Source of the DNA: Arthrobacter gengyunqii
Lineage (GTDB): Bacteria; Actinomycetota; Actinomycetes; Actinomycetales; Micrococcaceae
Assembly (NCBI RefSeq): GCF_023022985.1
Contig: NZ_CP095461.1
Location: 744,001 to 808,000, forward strand
Length of the DNA stretch: 64,000 nt
Reading direction: 5' to 3'
The notes under the pieces were generated by a model, which was not told the origin of the DNA, did not search any database, and was given only the letters and a program-made list of their open reading frames with translations. Both the position numbers and the translations under genes were made by a program. Positions 16,160 through 24,618 of the stretch are shown piece by piece. The stretch's first letter is position 1. Every line of letters starts with the position of its first letter.

Positions 16160-17119
16160 TCAGGAGACCAGGGCGGGGGCTGAACCCTGCCGGGAGTCTT
16201 TGAGGATGCGCGGATCCAGCAGCGGGTGCAGCAGATCCACGAGGAGGTTGACCGCCACAAACACCGTGGCCGTCAGCAGCACCAGGCCCTGGACCAGGGG
16301 GACGTCCTGGGTGGTGACTGCCTGCAGGACCACCGAGCCCAGGCCTGCGCGCGCAAACACGGTCTCCGTGATCACCGAACCGGCAAAAAGCGTGCCCACG
16401 GTGATGCCCAGAATGGTCATGGCGGGACCGGCCGCGTTCTTCAGTACGTGCCGGTAGAAAATCCAGGCCGGAGAGGCGCCCTTCGCCCGGAGCACATCAA
16501 TGAACGGCTGCCGGTAGACCTGCTCCACGCTCTTGAGCAGCACCTGCGCCATGGGCGCCGAGACGTGGACGGCCAGTACGAGGACCGGCACGGCGAGGGA
16601 GAGGAAGGACCCGTCGGGGAACAGCGAAAGCAACCCCAGCCGGATGGAGAGCAGTTCCAGCAGCACAAGCCCGAGCCAGAACACCGGCACGGCGGAGAAC
16701 AGCGGCGGCAGGTTCGCCAGTGCCCGGCGCAGCACCGGCGACGGTGCCAGGGCGGCCGCCGCGACCACGGCCAGGGCGATGACGGCGGCGGTCACCAGCG
16801 CCGAGCCGGCCAGCGCCAGGGTGGAACCGATGGCGCCGCCGATGCGCTCGGTCACCGGCTCGCCCGAGGTCAGGGAGTAGCCGACGTCGCCGCGCAGCAG
16901 GGCGGCCAGCTGCTGGAGGTACTGGATGAGCAGCGGCTGGTCGTAGCCGTATTGGCGTTTCATGGTGTCGATCGCGGCCTGGTCCACCGCGGAGTCGGAG
17001 GTCAGGAAGATAGTGACCGGATCGCTGGGCAGCAGCTGCACGGCGAGGAAAATCAGGGTGTACGCGAGCCAGACCACCAGCAGTGCCTGCCCGATCCGGT
17101 GCACGAGGTAGCGGGCCAC
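16160..17119 (-). CDS. Peptide/nickel-type ABC transporter permease (DppB-like)
   Basis: A 319-residue membrane protein with the DppB N-terminal block RIGQALLVVWLAYTLIFLAVQLLPSDP (conserved in part, near residues 7-33), a large extracellular loop, six membrane helices and the EAA loop near residues 210-235 (DVLRAKGASPAWIFYRHVLKNA). The start at 17119 is two bases after the stop of the binding-protein gene. It pairs with the DppC-like protein. Confidence 0.85.
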   Translation of the reverse strand: MARYLVHRIGQALLVVWLAYTLIFLAVQLLPSDPVTIFLTSDSAVDQAAIDTMKRQYGYDQPLLIQYLQQLAALLRGDVGYSLTSGEPVTERIGGAIGSTLALAGSALVTAAVIALAVVAAAALAPSPVLRRALANLPPLFSAVPVFWLGLVLLELLSIRLGLLSLFPDGSFLSLAVPVLVLAVHVSAPMAQVLLKSVEQVYRQPFIDVLRAKGASPAWIFYRHVLKNAAGPAMTILGITVGTLFAGSVITETVFARAGLGSVVLQAVTTQDVPLVQGLVLLTATVFVAVNLLVDLLHPLLDPRILKDSRQGSAPALVS

Positions 17120-17121
17120 GG

Positions 17122-18777
17122 TTAGCCGTCCACTTTCCAGGCGCCCTGGAAGATGGGAGCGGTGCCGGAGGTGAACTCGATGTGCGTGTTGCGGTGCGCG
17201 CCGTAGACCTGGACTTCATCCCAGAGGACCAGGGAAAAGGCCTTGTCCACTACGAGCGCCTGCTGCTCGGCCGCCAGGACCTCGTCCCGTTCCGGGCCCG
17301 GGGCTGCGGCGCGCTCGGCGGCGAACAGGGCATTCAGCTCCGGGTCAGAGGTGTGGGTCATGGTGTTGTTGGCCGGTTCGAAGATGGGCCCGAGTCCGCC
17401 GTAGATGAACTGGCGGGTGCCGAAGAACTCGACGTTCGGATCGGGCATGGCGGTGGTGAGGAACGTGTTGTCGCCGGCCCGGTTGTTCAGTTTTACGCCG
17501 ATCTGCCGCCACTGCTGTTCGATCAGTTCGAAGGCCGGCTTGATGACCACCGAGTTGTTGGAGCTGGTGACCGTGATTTCAAGCTTCTCCCCGTCCTTTT
17601 CCCGGATACCGTCGCTGCCTTCCTTCCAGCCGGCGTCGTCCAGCAGTTGCCGTGCCTTCTCCGGGTCGTAGGCCAGATCCGTGCTCAGATCCACGAAGCC
17701 GGGGGCCTGGTGGTTCAGGACCGACGCGGCCAGGGTGTAGCTCTCGGAAAGCACGGTGTCCTTGATGCTCTGCCGGTCGATGCCAACCTGCAGGGCCTGC
17801 CGCACGGTGGGATCGCCCAGTTTTCCGCTGCCGGTGCGCACGGCTGCCATGTTGACGGTGAGGTCCACGCCGTCGGCCGCCAGCACCTGGTTGCCGCTGG
17901 CCGCCAGCGCCGCCTCGTCCACCGGCTGCAGGCCGCGCACCAGATCCACCTGCCCGGACTGCACGGCGCCGGCGCGGTGCGCGACCTCGGGCAGGTACTT
18001 GATGACCACGCTGTCCAGGTGCGCCTCGCCCGGGTTGTCCGCTCCGTCCGGAGCCCAGGCATAGCCGTCCCGCTTCACGAGCACGACTTCCTCGTCGGGC
18101 TTTTCCGATTCATAGACAAAGGGTCCGGAACCGGAAATGGAGGAGATGGCGGACTGTCCGGCAGCATCCTTCTGCAGGGTGGCAGGGGAGACGAGGCCGG
18201 CGGTGACGGAGGAGGTGGCGCGCAGGAAGTTGGAGTTCGGGGCCTCCAGGGTTACCTTCACCTGGTCGGCTCCGATCACTTCGGCGGTCTTGTAGCGGGC
18301 GAAGTCCACGTTCGGCTGGATCTGCGCGGCGGGAACGCCCAGGCCAAAACTGTCCAGGTTGGCCTTCACCGCCGCAGCGTCGAGCGGAGATCCGTCGCTG
18401 AAACTGACGTCGGGGCGGATGGTGAAAGTGAACTCCGTGCTGTCGGCGTTGGCGGAGAACGCGGAGGCAATCCACGGCACCAGTTCCCCCTTCTCCGGAT
18501 CAAAGTAGGTCAGGCGGTCCAGGACGCTGTTGAGCACGTTGGCTTTTTCGTAGAACCGGGCAGCCTGCGTCTGCCAGTTGTTGATGGGGGTGACCTCCGC
18601 ATAGACCAGGGTGCCGCCGGAAACGGGTTCCCCGGTACCGGCCGGCGAGTTGGCAGCTGCGGTTTCCGGACCGGATCCGCAGCCGCCCAAGGCGAGTGCA
18701 GCAGCAGCCAGCAGCGCGGCGAGGCGCGGGGCAGCGGGGGAGCGGCGGGTACGGGAAGGGGATGGGTGGGCAGGCAT
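17122..18777 (-). CDS. Family-5 extracellular solute-binding lipoprotein
   Basis: A 551-residue secreted lipoprotein. The signal peptide ends in a lipobox (LALGGCGSG, Cys about residue 33). The mature part has the cluster-C DppA-type pattern: GGTLVYAEV near residue 54, EFTFTIRPDVSFSDGSPLDA, RLTYFDPEKG, and YDPEKARQLLDDAGW. Such proteins bind oligopeptides, nickel chelates or small organic ligands. The SAM riboswitch in its leader and the flavin monooxygenases downstream suggest a sulfur-containing ligand. The Shine-Dalgarno GAGAGGA lies at 18790-18784 and is part of a predicted switching helix. Confidence 0.85.
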   Translation of the reverse strand: MPAHPSPSRTRRSPAAPRLAALLAAAALALGGCGSGPETAAANSPAGTGEPVSGGTLVYAEVTPINNWQTQAARFYEKANVLNSVLDRLTYFDPEKGELVPWIASAFSANADSTEFTFTIRPDVSFSDGSPLDAAAVKANLDSFGLGVPAAQIQPNVDFARYKTAEVIGADQVKVTLEAPNSNFLRATSSVTAGLVSPATLQKDAAGQSAISSISGSGPFVYESEKPDEEVVLVKRDGYAWAPDGADNPGEAHLDSVVIKYLPEVAHRAGAVQSGQVDLVRGLQPVDEAALAASGNQVLAADGVDLTVNMAAVRTGSGKLGDPTVRQALQVGIDRQSIKDTVLSESYTLAASVLNHQAPGFVDLSTDLAYDPEKARQLLDDAGWKEGSDGIREKDGEKLEITVTSSNNSVVIKPAFELIEQQWRQIGVKLNNRAGDNTFLTTAMPDPNVEFFGTRQFIYGGLGPIFEPANNTMTHTSDPELNALFAAERAAAPGPERDEVLAAEQQALVVDKAFSLVLWDEVQVYGAHRNTHIEFTSGTAPIFQGAWKVDG

Positions 18778-18878
18778 GAAGAGTCCTCTCAGTCAACACC
18801 GGGGAACACTGCGTTCACGCACGCTGGAGGCGTCACTGAGAAGGACTCTGCAGTGACGGACCAACGCCGGAAGTGAGT
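18778..18878 (-). promoter_or_regulatory. Translational expression platform between the SAM aptamer and the binding-protein start
   Basis: AGAGTCCTTCTCAGT (18849-18835) can pair with ACTGAGAGGACTCT (18793-18780), with a single bulge, burying the Shine-Dalgarno. A competing hairpin CGTCACTG/CAGTGACG (18858-18851 with 18838-18831) uses part of the same strand and would expose it. No U-run terminator is present, so control is probably at translation start (inference). Confidence 0.6.
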
Positions 18879-18961
18879 CCATCGGTCCTGGCATGAGCAC
18901 CGGCCCCGAAGGGTGGTTGCTGCGGCGTCAACGAGCCAGGTCTCTCAGCCGCTCTGGATGG
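18879..18961 (-). ncRNA. SAM-I (S-box) riboswitch aptamer
   Basis: Read on the minus strand, the P1 arms are CCATC (18961-18957) and GATGG (18883-18879). Between them are the S-box conserved blocks CAGAGCGGCTGAGAGACC (P2 and kink-turn), TGACGCCGCAGCAACC, and GGTGCTCATGCCAGGACC (P3/P4 core). Spacing and block order match the SAM-I class. It precedes the binding-protein gene by 100 bases, so high S-adenosylmethionine should shut the operon. Confidence 0.85.
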
Positions 18962-19118
18962 TTAGTGTCCGTACCGGAAAGGCGGACAGGACCATGGAAG
19001 CTGAGAAACGCAGACCGGGGCAAGACAATGACGCGGCATTTCCGTAAACGCCGGCAGGTGTTGTTTTATGACGCGTCTGACATTCCCGTTGTCATAAAGG
19101 GCGTCACCAACGGGATCA
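18962..19118. other. Non-coding stretch upstream of the SAM riboswitch
   Basis: No gene. It must contain the minus-strand promoter of the sulfur operon; no clear -35/-10 pair was found. An inverted repeat TTATGAC/GTCATAA (19066-19072 and 19091-19097, 18-base gap) could be an operator. The gap 18778-19118 as a whole is accounted for by the riboswitch, its platform and this segment. Confidence 0.35.
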
Positions 19119-19616
19119 CTAACGACGGCGGACGGGCCGGCGCGACGGCGGCCGGCCGGGTTTCGCCGTCGACCGCTCACCCGGCGGCAGGCCGCGCACC
19201 CGGCGCCGCCCGTCGCTGAGCAGGCGCACGCCCTCGTCCAGGGTGTCGCGCAGCTCCATCAGCGCGAACTGGTAGCGCTCCGGCTCCCGGCTGGCCCGGC
19301 GCAGATAGAGGGTGCAGGCCGCTGCCATCCGCAGGAGTACTCCGGTGTTGGCTGAGCCCCCGCGCATGTAGGTGAGGGTTTCCATAATTCGGTCACGGGC
19401 GTCCAGCACCGTGCCGCGCAGCCGGGCCTCGCCGTCGGATCCATCGACGACGCGGGGTTCGATGGCTGCCAGCGACCGCTTCAGGTGCAGGTCCATGATC
19501 AGCGCATTCAGGGCCGCCGACTCCTCGCGGCGGTCGATGCCCGCGCGGGTGCTCCAGCCCGCTCCCATGCCCACTATGAGGCCGAGGATGGGCGCGGTGA
19601 ATGCCAGCCATTCCAT
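19119..19616 (-). CDS. Hypothetical protein with one N-terminal membrane helix
   Basis: I do not recognise a family. The 165-residue protein begins with a hydrophobic helix (about residues 3-21, LAFTAPILGLIVGMGAG), followed by a helical, charged body (MDLHLKRSLAAIEPR, ARDRIMETLTYMRG, YQFALMELRDTLDEG) and a strongly basic tail rich in Arg and Pro. It is probably a membrane-anchored cytoplasmic coiled protein. It is transcribed alone; the divergent small gene at 19827 lies 210 bases away. Confidence 0.5.
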   Translation of the reverse strand: MEWLAFTAPILGLIVGMGAGWSTRAGIDRREESAALNALIMDLHLKRSLAAIEPRVVDGSDGEARLRGTVLDARDRIMETLTYMRGGSANTGVLLRMAAACTLYLRRASREPERYQFALMELRDTLDEGVRLLSDGRRRVRGLPPGERSTAKPGRPPSRRPVRRR

Positions 19617-19826
19617 GCAGGACCTCCGGACGGTGCGTTCTTCGACGGTACCTTCGGGCCCTTAACCCGGGCCAGCGTTGGGGCGGGTTCCCGAGGTGCA
19701 CAAAGGAAATTCGCCGGCCGTCAAGCCGGTCTTGAAAGCAGGGGACCGAACCTGTCCGCAATACCCTGCGCTGTGCCGTTCCGGCAGGCCTAGCGTGAAC
19801 TATTACGGGCCAAGGAGGCGAGAACT

Positions 19827-20051
19827 ATGGGCCTGATGGAAATCGAACTGGCCAAAGCGGTGCACCGGGAGCGTTTGGCGGATGCGGCCCGACAGCGGCA
19901 GCGCAAAGAGTGCCAGCGTATGGCACGGGAGCAGGAAGCTGCGGATACGGCGGATCAGCGCATCAGCCCGAAGGTGGACTGGCCAATATTCTCGCTGCGG
20001 ATTGGCGGCTTTCAACTGGTCGCATTCCGAACCGTGAGGCTCGGATCTTAA
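19827..20051 (+). CDS. Small hypothetical protein, basic and helical
   Basis: A 74-residue protein, not recognised. The first 40 residues are a single charged amphipathic helix (IELAKAVHRERLADAARQRQ), followed by a hydrophobic strand-like end (WPIFSLRIGGFQLVAF). The case for a real gene is a textbook ribosome-binding site, AAGGAGG, eight bases before the ATG, and no competing frame. Function unknown. Confidence 0.5.
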   Translation: MGLMEIELAKAVHRERLADAARQRQRKECQRMAREQEAADTADQRISPKVDWPIFSLRIGGFQLVAFRTVRLGS

Positions 20052-20199
20052 TCCTCTGCGGCTGCTCACGAGGAACTGAAGAATCCGGTGAGCCCCGGGA
20101 CGGATCAGGAACTCACCGTGGAACCGGCCGGTTCCTGCGTGTCCGCTGCCCGTATGGCCGGGCCGATCTGCTCTTGGCCGTAGGCCGTAGGGTGGATCC

Positions 20200-21165
20200 A
20201 TGCAGCCTCAACCCGTCATCGCAGTCCTGGCCGGCGCCCAACCCGTGGAAGGACTAGCCGCGCTTGAACGGCAGGCCGAGGTTCGGGTCACCGACGCTGC
20301 AGGGCTGCCGGAAGCCCTGGCCGGAGCGGACATTCTCTACCTCTGGGACTTCTTCGCCGACGGCGTCCGGCAGGCGTGGCCGGCCGCCGGATCGCTGCAA
20401 TGGATCCATGTTCCCGCTGCCGGAGTGGAGAAGCTGCTGTTCCCCGAGCTGGTGGCCTCCGACGTTGTGCTCACCAACGCGCGGGGACTCTTCGACCGTC
20501 CCATGGCCGAACACGTACTGGGTGCGATGCTGCACTTCGCCAAGGACTTCGGCCGGGCTGCGGCTCAGCGGCAGCAGAAGCAGTGGCGCCGGTACGCCAC
20601 CACCGACCTGGCCGGCGCCTCGGTGCTGGTGGCCGGCACCGGCAGCATCGGCCGCTGCACCGCACGCCTGCTGACCGCAGTCGGGATGCGGGTGCAGGGA
20701 CTTGGACGCACCGCCCGCACCGGTGACCCGGATTTCGGAACCATCCATGCCAGCGCCGACTTCGCCGCCGTCGTCGGGACCTTTGATTACGTGGTTCTGG
20801 CGGCGCCGCTGACGTCGGCAACCCGGGGAATGCTCGGCCGCGGGGTGCTGGCGGCGATGAAGCCGACGGCGGTCCTCGTCAACGTGGGCCGCGGAGCGTT
20901 GGCGGAGGAGACAGCGCTGGAGGAGGCGCTGCGCAACGGGACCCTGGCGGGGGCTGCGCTGGATGTCTTCGAGACCGAGCCGCTGCCCGGCAACAGCGGG
21001 CTGTGGGAGCTGGACAACGTGCTGATCACCCCGCACCTCTCCGGAGATGCACGAAAGCAGCTGCCGGCGCTGGCGGAGCAGTTCGCGGACAACCTCGCCG
21101 CGTGGAAAGCCGGCCGTCCGCTGATGAACGTCGTGGACAAGGAGCTGGGGTTCGTCGCCTCGTAG
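20200..21165 (+). CDS. D-isomer 2-hydroxyacid dehydrogenase family protein
   Basis: A 321-residue NAD(P)-dependent oxidoreductase with the family's two-domain layout. The nucleotide-binding motif is VLVAGTGSIGRCTARLL (about residues 142-158). The catalytic residues are Arg in LVNVGRGALAEE (about 229), Glu in VFETEPLP (about 258), and His in ITPHLSGDARKQ (about 279). It would reduce a 2-keto acid or oxidise a D-2-hydroxyacid; glyoxylate/hydroxypyruvate reductase-like activity is a reasonable guess. TAGGGT (20188-20193) ends six bases before the ATG with no Shine-Dalgarno, so the transcript may be leaderless. Confidence 0.8.
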   Translation: MQPQPVIAVLAGAQPVEGLAALERQAEVRVTDAAGLPEALAGADILYLWDFFADGVRQAWPAAGSLQWIHVPAAGVEKLLFPELVASDVVLTNARGLFDRPMAEHVLGAMLHFAKDFGRAAAQRQQKQWRRYATTDLAGASVLVAGTGSIGRCTARLLTAVGMRVQGLGRTARTGDPDFGTIHASADFAAVVGTFDYVVLAAPLTSATRGMLGRGVLAAMKPTAVLVNVGRGALAEETALEEALRNGTLAGAALDVFETEPLPGNSGLWELDNVLITPHLSGDARKQLPALAEQFADNLAAWKAGRPLMNVVDKELGFVAS

Positions 21166-21329
21166 GCCGGACGCGGGTCCGCCGGACAAATCCCGTTACC
21201 CGTTGACCCTGCACCCGCTCCGGACAAGACTGGGACGCACTGCCGGACGGATTCCCTGAGAAGAATCTCCGTCACCGAATCCTGCCGGTGAATTCAGCTG
21301 ACCGAATTCAATGGAGAAGGAAGTGCTGC

Positions 21330-22367
21330 GTGAAAGCTGTCCGGCTGCACCGCTACGGCGAGGATCCACACATTGACGAGGTGCCGGAGCCGAAGATCAC
21401 AGGTCCGTGGGACGTGATTGTGGACGTTGGAGCAGCAGGGCTGTGCCGCACCGACCTGCACATCATCGAGGGCCAGTGGGACGCGATCCAGCACCCGCAG
21501 CTGCCCTACACTCTGGGCCATGAAAACGCCGGCTGGGTGCGGGAGGTGGGTTCGGCCGTTTCCAATGTGGCACCCGGGGACACGGTCATCATGCATCCGC
21601 TGGTGACCTGCGGACTGTGTTCCGCGTGCCGGGAAGGACAGGACTCGCACTGCGAGAACGCCCTGTTTCCCGGACTGAACACCGACGGCGGCATGGCCGA
21701 GCAGCTGAAAACCAATGCCCGCGCCGTGGTGAAGCTCGATCCCGCGCTGCAGCCGGCGGACATCGCGGCGCTGGCCGACGCCGGCCTGACCGCCTACCAC
21801 GCGGTCCGCAAGGCAGCACCGCTGCTGTATCCGGGAACCCACGCCGTGGTGATCGGCGCCGGCGGGCTGGGACACATCGGCGTGCAGTCACTCAAAGCGC
21901 TCACCGCCGCGGCCATCACCGTGATCGACACCTCCGAAGCGGCCCTGGAACTGGCATCATCCCTGGGCGCGGACACGGTGCTGCGCAGCCCGGACACCGC
22001 CGCCGTGCTAGAAGCCACCGACGGCGGAGCCCATGTGGTCTTCGACTTCGTGGGGGAGCACGGCACGGAGGCACAGGGCCTGGAGACGCTCCGCAACCGG
22101 GGCAGCTACTACGCCATCGGGTACGGCGGAGAAGTGCGGATTCCCACCATCGAGCTGATCTCCCGGGAAATCTCCGTGGTGGGCAACCTGGTGGGCACCT
22201 ATCAGGACCTGGTGGAACTCATGACCCTCACGGCCCAGCGCGACATCACCCTGCACACCACCGCCTACGACCTCGACGACGCTCTCCAGGCCATCCACGA
22301 CCTCGACGCCGGCAAACTCACCGGCCGCGGCATCCTCATCCCGCCAGCAGGAGGAAGAACCCCATGA
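21330..22367 (+). CDS. Zinc-dependent medium-chain alcohol dehydrogenase
   Basis: A 345-residue MDR-family dehydrogenase. Catalytic zinc ligands appear as Cys39 (AAGLCRTDLH) and the GHENAG block. A structural-zinc loop of four cysteines is CGLCSACREGQDSHC, and the cofactor motif is VVIGAGGLGHIGVQ, suited to NAD(H). The GTG start at 21330 has GGAGAAGG upstream and fits the family N-terminus (KAVRLHRYGE). It overlaps the next gene by ATGA. It likely oxidises a primary or secondary alcohol, in the same pathway as the GMC oxidoreductase encoded two genes on. Confidence 0.82.
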   Translation: MKAVRLHRYGEDPHIDEVPEPKITGPWDVIVDVGAAGLCRTDLHIIEGQWDAIQHPQLPYTLGHENAGWVREVGSAVSNVAPGDTVIMHPLVTCGLCSACREGQDSHCENALFPGLNTDGGMAEQLKTNARAVVKLDPALQPADIAALADAGLTAYHAVRKAAPLLYPGTHAVVIGAGGLGHIGVQSLKALTAAAITVIDTSEAALELASSLGADTVLRSPDTAAVLEATDGGAHVVFDFVGEHGTEAQGLETLRNRGSYYAIGYGGEVRIPTIELISREISVVGNLVGTYQDLVELMTLTAQRDITLHTTAYDLDDALQAIHDLDAGKLTGRGILIPPAGGRTP

Positions 22368-22990
22368 CGTATCCGGCCAAATATCCCACCCTGAACGAAA
22401 CCACCCTCACGCCCGAGGCCCGCGCCATCCTGAAGCGCATCATCAAAACGGCCTTTCCGCATCCGGACTTCCCCGACGAAGCCTACGAGCGGATGACCAG
22501 CCGGATTGTCACCGAAGCCGACGCATCCACCTGGTTCCGGGTGGTCCTGACCCAGGGGCTCATTGCGCTGGGAGCCCAGTCGGAGGAACCCTTCCTGGAA
22601 CTGTCCGATGAGCGGGCGCTCGCCGTGCTGCGCCGGGTAGCCGACCTGGAGTTCTTCGGCTTCATCCGCCGCACCACTGTGCTGAATCTTTACGACGATC
22701 CGCAGGTCTGGGAAGTGCTCGGCTACGAAGGACCTTCCTTCGACAAGGGCGGCTACCTGCACCGCGGGTTCGCCGACCTGGACTGGCTGCCCACGCCGCG
22801 GATCGAAGCGCTGGTTGGTTCCGTTCCGGACACCGGACCGCTGCCGTATCCGGTCCTTCAGCCAGGCCAGCCCCGCCAACCTGAAACAGACGCCGCGGCA
22901 GGCTCGGCGGCCGCCAGAGCGGCAGGGCCGGCTCCGGAATCGGGCACCGGAGCCCAGGCATCCCAGCAGCGAGGTGGAGGAAGCAAATGA
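22364..22990 (+). CDS. Gluconate 2-dehydrogenase subunit 3-like protein
   Basis: A 208-residue protein of the family that forms the small partner of FAD-dependent GMC-type sugar/alcohol dehydrogenases. The core (residues 10-165) has AILKRIIKTAFPHPDFPD, RVVADLEFFGFIRRTTVLNLYDDPQVWEVLGYEGPSFDKGGYLHRGF (quoted blocks near residues 88-135). The expected Tat signal of periplasmic versions is missing. It has a 45-residue Ala/Gly/Gln-rich tail of no known role. Four-base overlaps link it to both neighbours, so it should complex with the GMC enzyme encoded next. Confidence 0.75.
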   Translation: MTYPAKYPTLNETTLTPEARAILKRIIKTAFPHPDFPDEAYERMTSRIVTEADASTWFRVVLTQGLIALGAQSEEPFLELSDERALAVLRRVADLEFFGFIRRTTVLNLYDDPQVWEVLGYEGPSFDKGGYLHRGFADLDWLPTPRIEALVGSVPDTGPLPYPVLQPGQPRQPETDAAAGSAAARAAGPAPESGTGAQASQQRGGGSK

Positions 22991-24612
22991 GCGAAGATAT
23001 CAGCAGTTTCTCTCCCACGGGGAGCAGGGATCCGCTGGCGGAGTCGGCGCACTTTGAGCTCGACGACGAGTCCGTCGTCGTCGTCATTGGTTCCGGAGCC
23101 GGCGGCGGCACGCTTGCCCACGAATTGGTGGAAAAGGGCGTGAAGGTGGTGCTGCTCGAAGCCGGACCGTTCCTGACCAACTCGGACTACGTGAACAACG
23201 AGTGGGAAGCGTTCAACCAGATGGCCTGGCTGGATCCGCGCACCACCTCCGGGACCTGGCGCATCGCCCGCGACTTTCCGAACCTGCCCGCCTGGATCGT
23301 CAAGGCCGTGGGCGGCTCCACCACGCACTGGTCCGGAGCCACGCCGCGGTTCAAGGCGCACGAGTTCACCGCACGCACCACGTATGGGCGGATCGACGGC
23401 GCGAACCTGCTGGACTGGCCGCTCACCCTGGAGGACCTGGAACCCTACTACGACCGCGCCGAGCGGAAGATGGGTTCCACCCATGTGCACGGCAGGCCGG
23501 CGCTGCCGGCGAACAACAACTACAAGGTGTTCGCCAACGGTGCCGAAAAGCTGGGCTACCGCCACTTTGCCACCGGCCCCTACGCCACCAACGCCGAACC
23601 CTACGACGGACGGCCGGCCTCGGTGCAGGACGGCTTCAACTTCCAGGGCGACAAGTCCGGCGCCAAATGGTCCACGCTGGTGTCCGAGATTCCCAAATCC
23701 TTGAAGACCGGACGGCTGGACCTGCGCCCGGACAGCCAGGCCGTGCAGATCACCTCCACCCCCGAGGGCCGGGTGGACGGGGTGGTGTACGCCGACGGCG
23801 ACGGGCAGCTGCATCATCAAAAGGCGCGGGTGGTGGCGGTGGCGGGCAACGCGATCGAGACGCCGCGGCTGCTGCTGCTCTCGGGCTCGCCGCTGTTTCC
23901 CGACGGGCTGGCGAATTCCTCGGGCCAGGTGGGGCGGAACTACATGCGCCACACCACCGGTTCGGTGTACGCCCAGTTCGAGGCGCCGGTGCACATGTAC
24001 CGCGGCGAGACCATGGCAGGTCTGATCGCGGACGAGTCCCGGCATGACCCGGACCGCGGGTTCGCCGGCGGCTACTACATGGAAACCATTTCGCTCGGTC
24101 CGGCATTTCTGGCGTCCTTCGTGGACCCCGGGGCGTGGGGACCGGGCTTCGCCTCCATCCTGGACGGCTACCGGCGCACCGCCGGCATGTGGATTGTGGG
24201 GGAGGACATGCCGCAGGAAACCAACCGGGTCACGCTGAACACCACGGTCACCGACCCGCTGGGGCTGCCGGTGCCCAACGTGCACTTCGATGACCATCCC
24301 AACGACGTTGCCATGCGCGAACACGGCTACGGGCAGGGCGCCGCGCTGTACGAGGCGGTGGGCGCGACGTCGGCGGTGCGGACCCCGCCGTATCCCTCCA
24401 CCCACAACATGGGCACGGCGCGGATGAGCCTGCGCCCGGAGGACGGGGTGTGCAACGGGTTCGGGCAGACGCATGACGTGCCGAACCTGTTCATTTCCGA
24501 CGGCTCGCAGTTCACCACCGGCGCGGCAGCGAACCCCACGCTGACCATTGTGGCGCTGGCGATCCGGCAGGCGGAGTACCTGTCGGCGCAGATGGCCCTG
24601 GGCGAGATCTGA
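22987..24612 (+). CDS. GMC-family FAD-dependent oxidoreductase
   Basis: A 541-residue flavoenzyme. The FAD-binding motif is VVVIGSGAGGGTLAHELVEKG near residue 34 (GxGxxG-type). Then come KAVGGSTTHWSGATPR, the substrate-binding middle, and the GMC C-terminal domain with THNMGTARM and SDGSQFTTGAAANPTLTIVA. The usual catalytic His-His/Asn pair would lie in STHNMGTA and GAAANPT. With the subunit-3-like partner it resembles bacterial gluconate, 2-ketogluconate or sugar-3-dehydrogenases. No cytochrome subunit is encoded nearby, so the electron acceptor is open. Confidence 0.82.
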   Translation: MSEDISSFSPTGSRDPLAESAHFELDDESVVVVIGSGAGGGTLAHELVEKGVKVVLLEAGPFLTNSDYVNNEWEAFNQMAWLDPRTTSGTWRIARDFPNLPAWIVKAVGGSTTHWSGATPRFKAHEFTARTTYGRIDGANLLDWPLTLEDLEPYYDRAERKMGSTHVHGRPALPANNNYKVFANGAEKLGYRHFATGPYATNAEPYDGRPASVQDGFNFQGDKSGAKWSTLVSEIPKSLKTGRLDLRPDSQAVQITSTPEGRVDGVVYADGDGQLHHQKARVVAVAGNAIETPRLLLLSGSPLFPDGLANSSGQVGRNYMRHTTGSVYAQFEAPVHMYRGETMAGLIADESRHDPDRGFAGGYYMETISLGPAFLASFVDPGAWGPGFASILDGYRRTAGMWIVGEDMPQETNRVTLNTTVTDPLGLPVPNVHFDDHPNDVAMREHGYGQGAALYEAVGATSAVRTPPYPSTHNMGTARMSLRPEDGVCNGFGQTHDVPNLFISDGSQFTTGAAANPTLTIVALAIRQAEYLSAQMALGEI

Positions 24613-24618
24613 GATGCC

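Noticed and set aside
13426..16260. A single 944-residue protein covering the double ATPase and its upstream region
   Set aside because: Residues before Met at 15234 are an out-of-frame reading of the DppC-like permease. A good ribosome-binding site precedes 15234.
17083..18876. A 597-codon plus-strand open frame over the binding-protein gene
   Set aside because: It is antisense to a lipoprotein with signal peptide and family-5 motifs, and it also overlaps the riboswitch platform.
19066..19097. The TTATGAC/GTCATAA inverted repeat as a firm operator
   Set aside because: Short arms with an 18-base gap, no regulator beside it and no matched promoter; noted only within the gap description.
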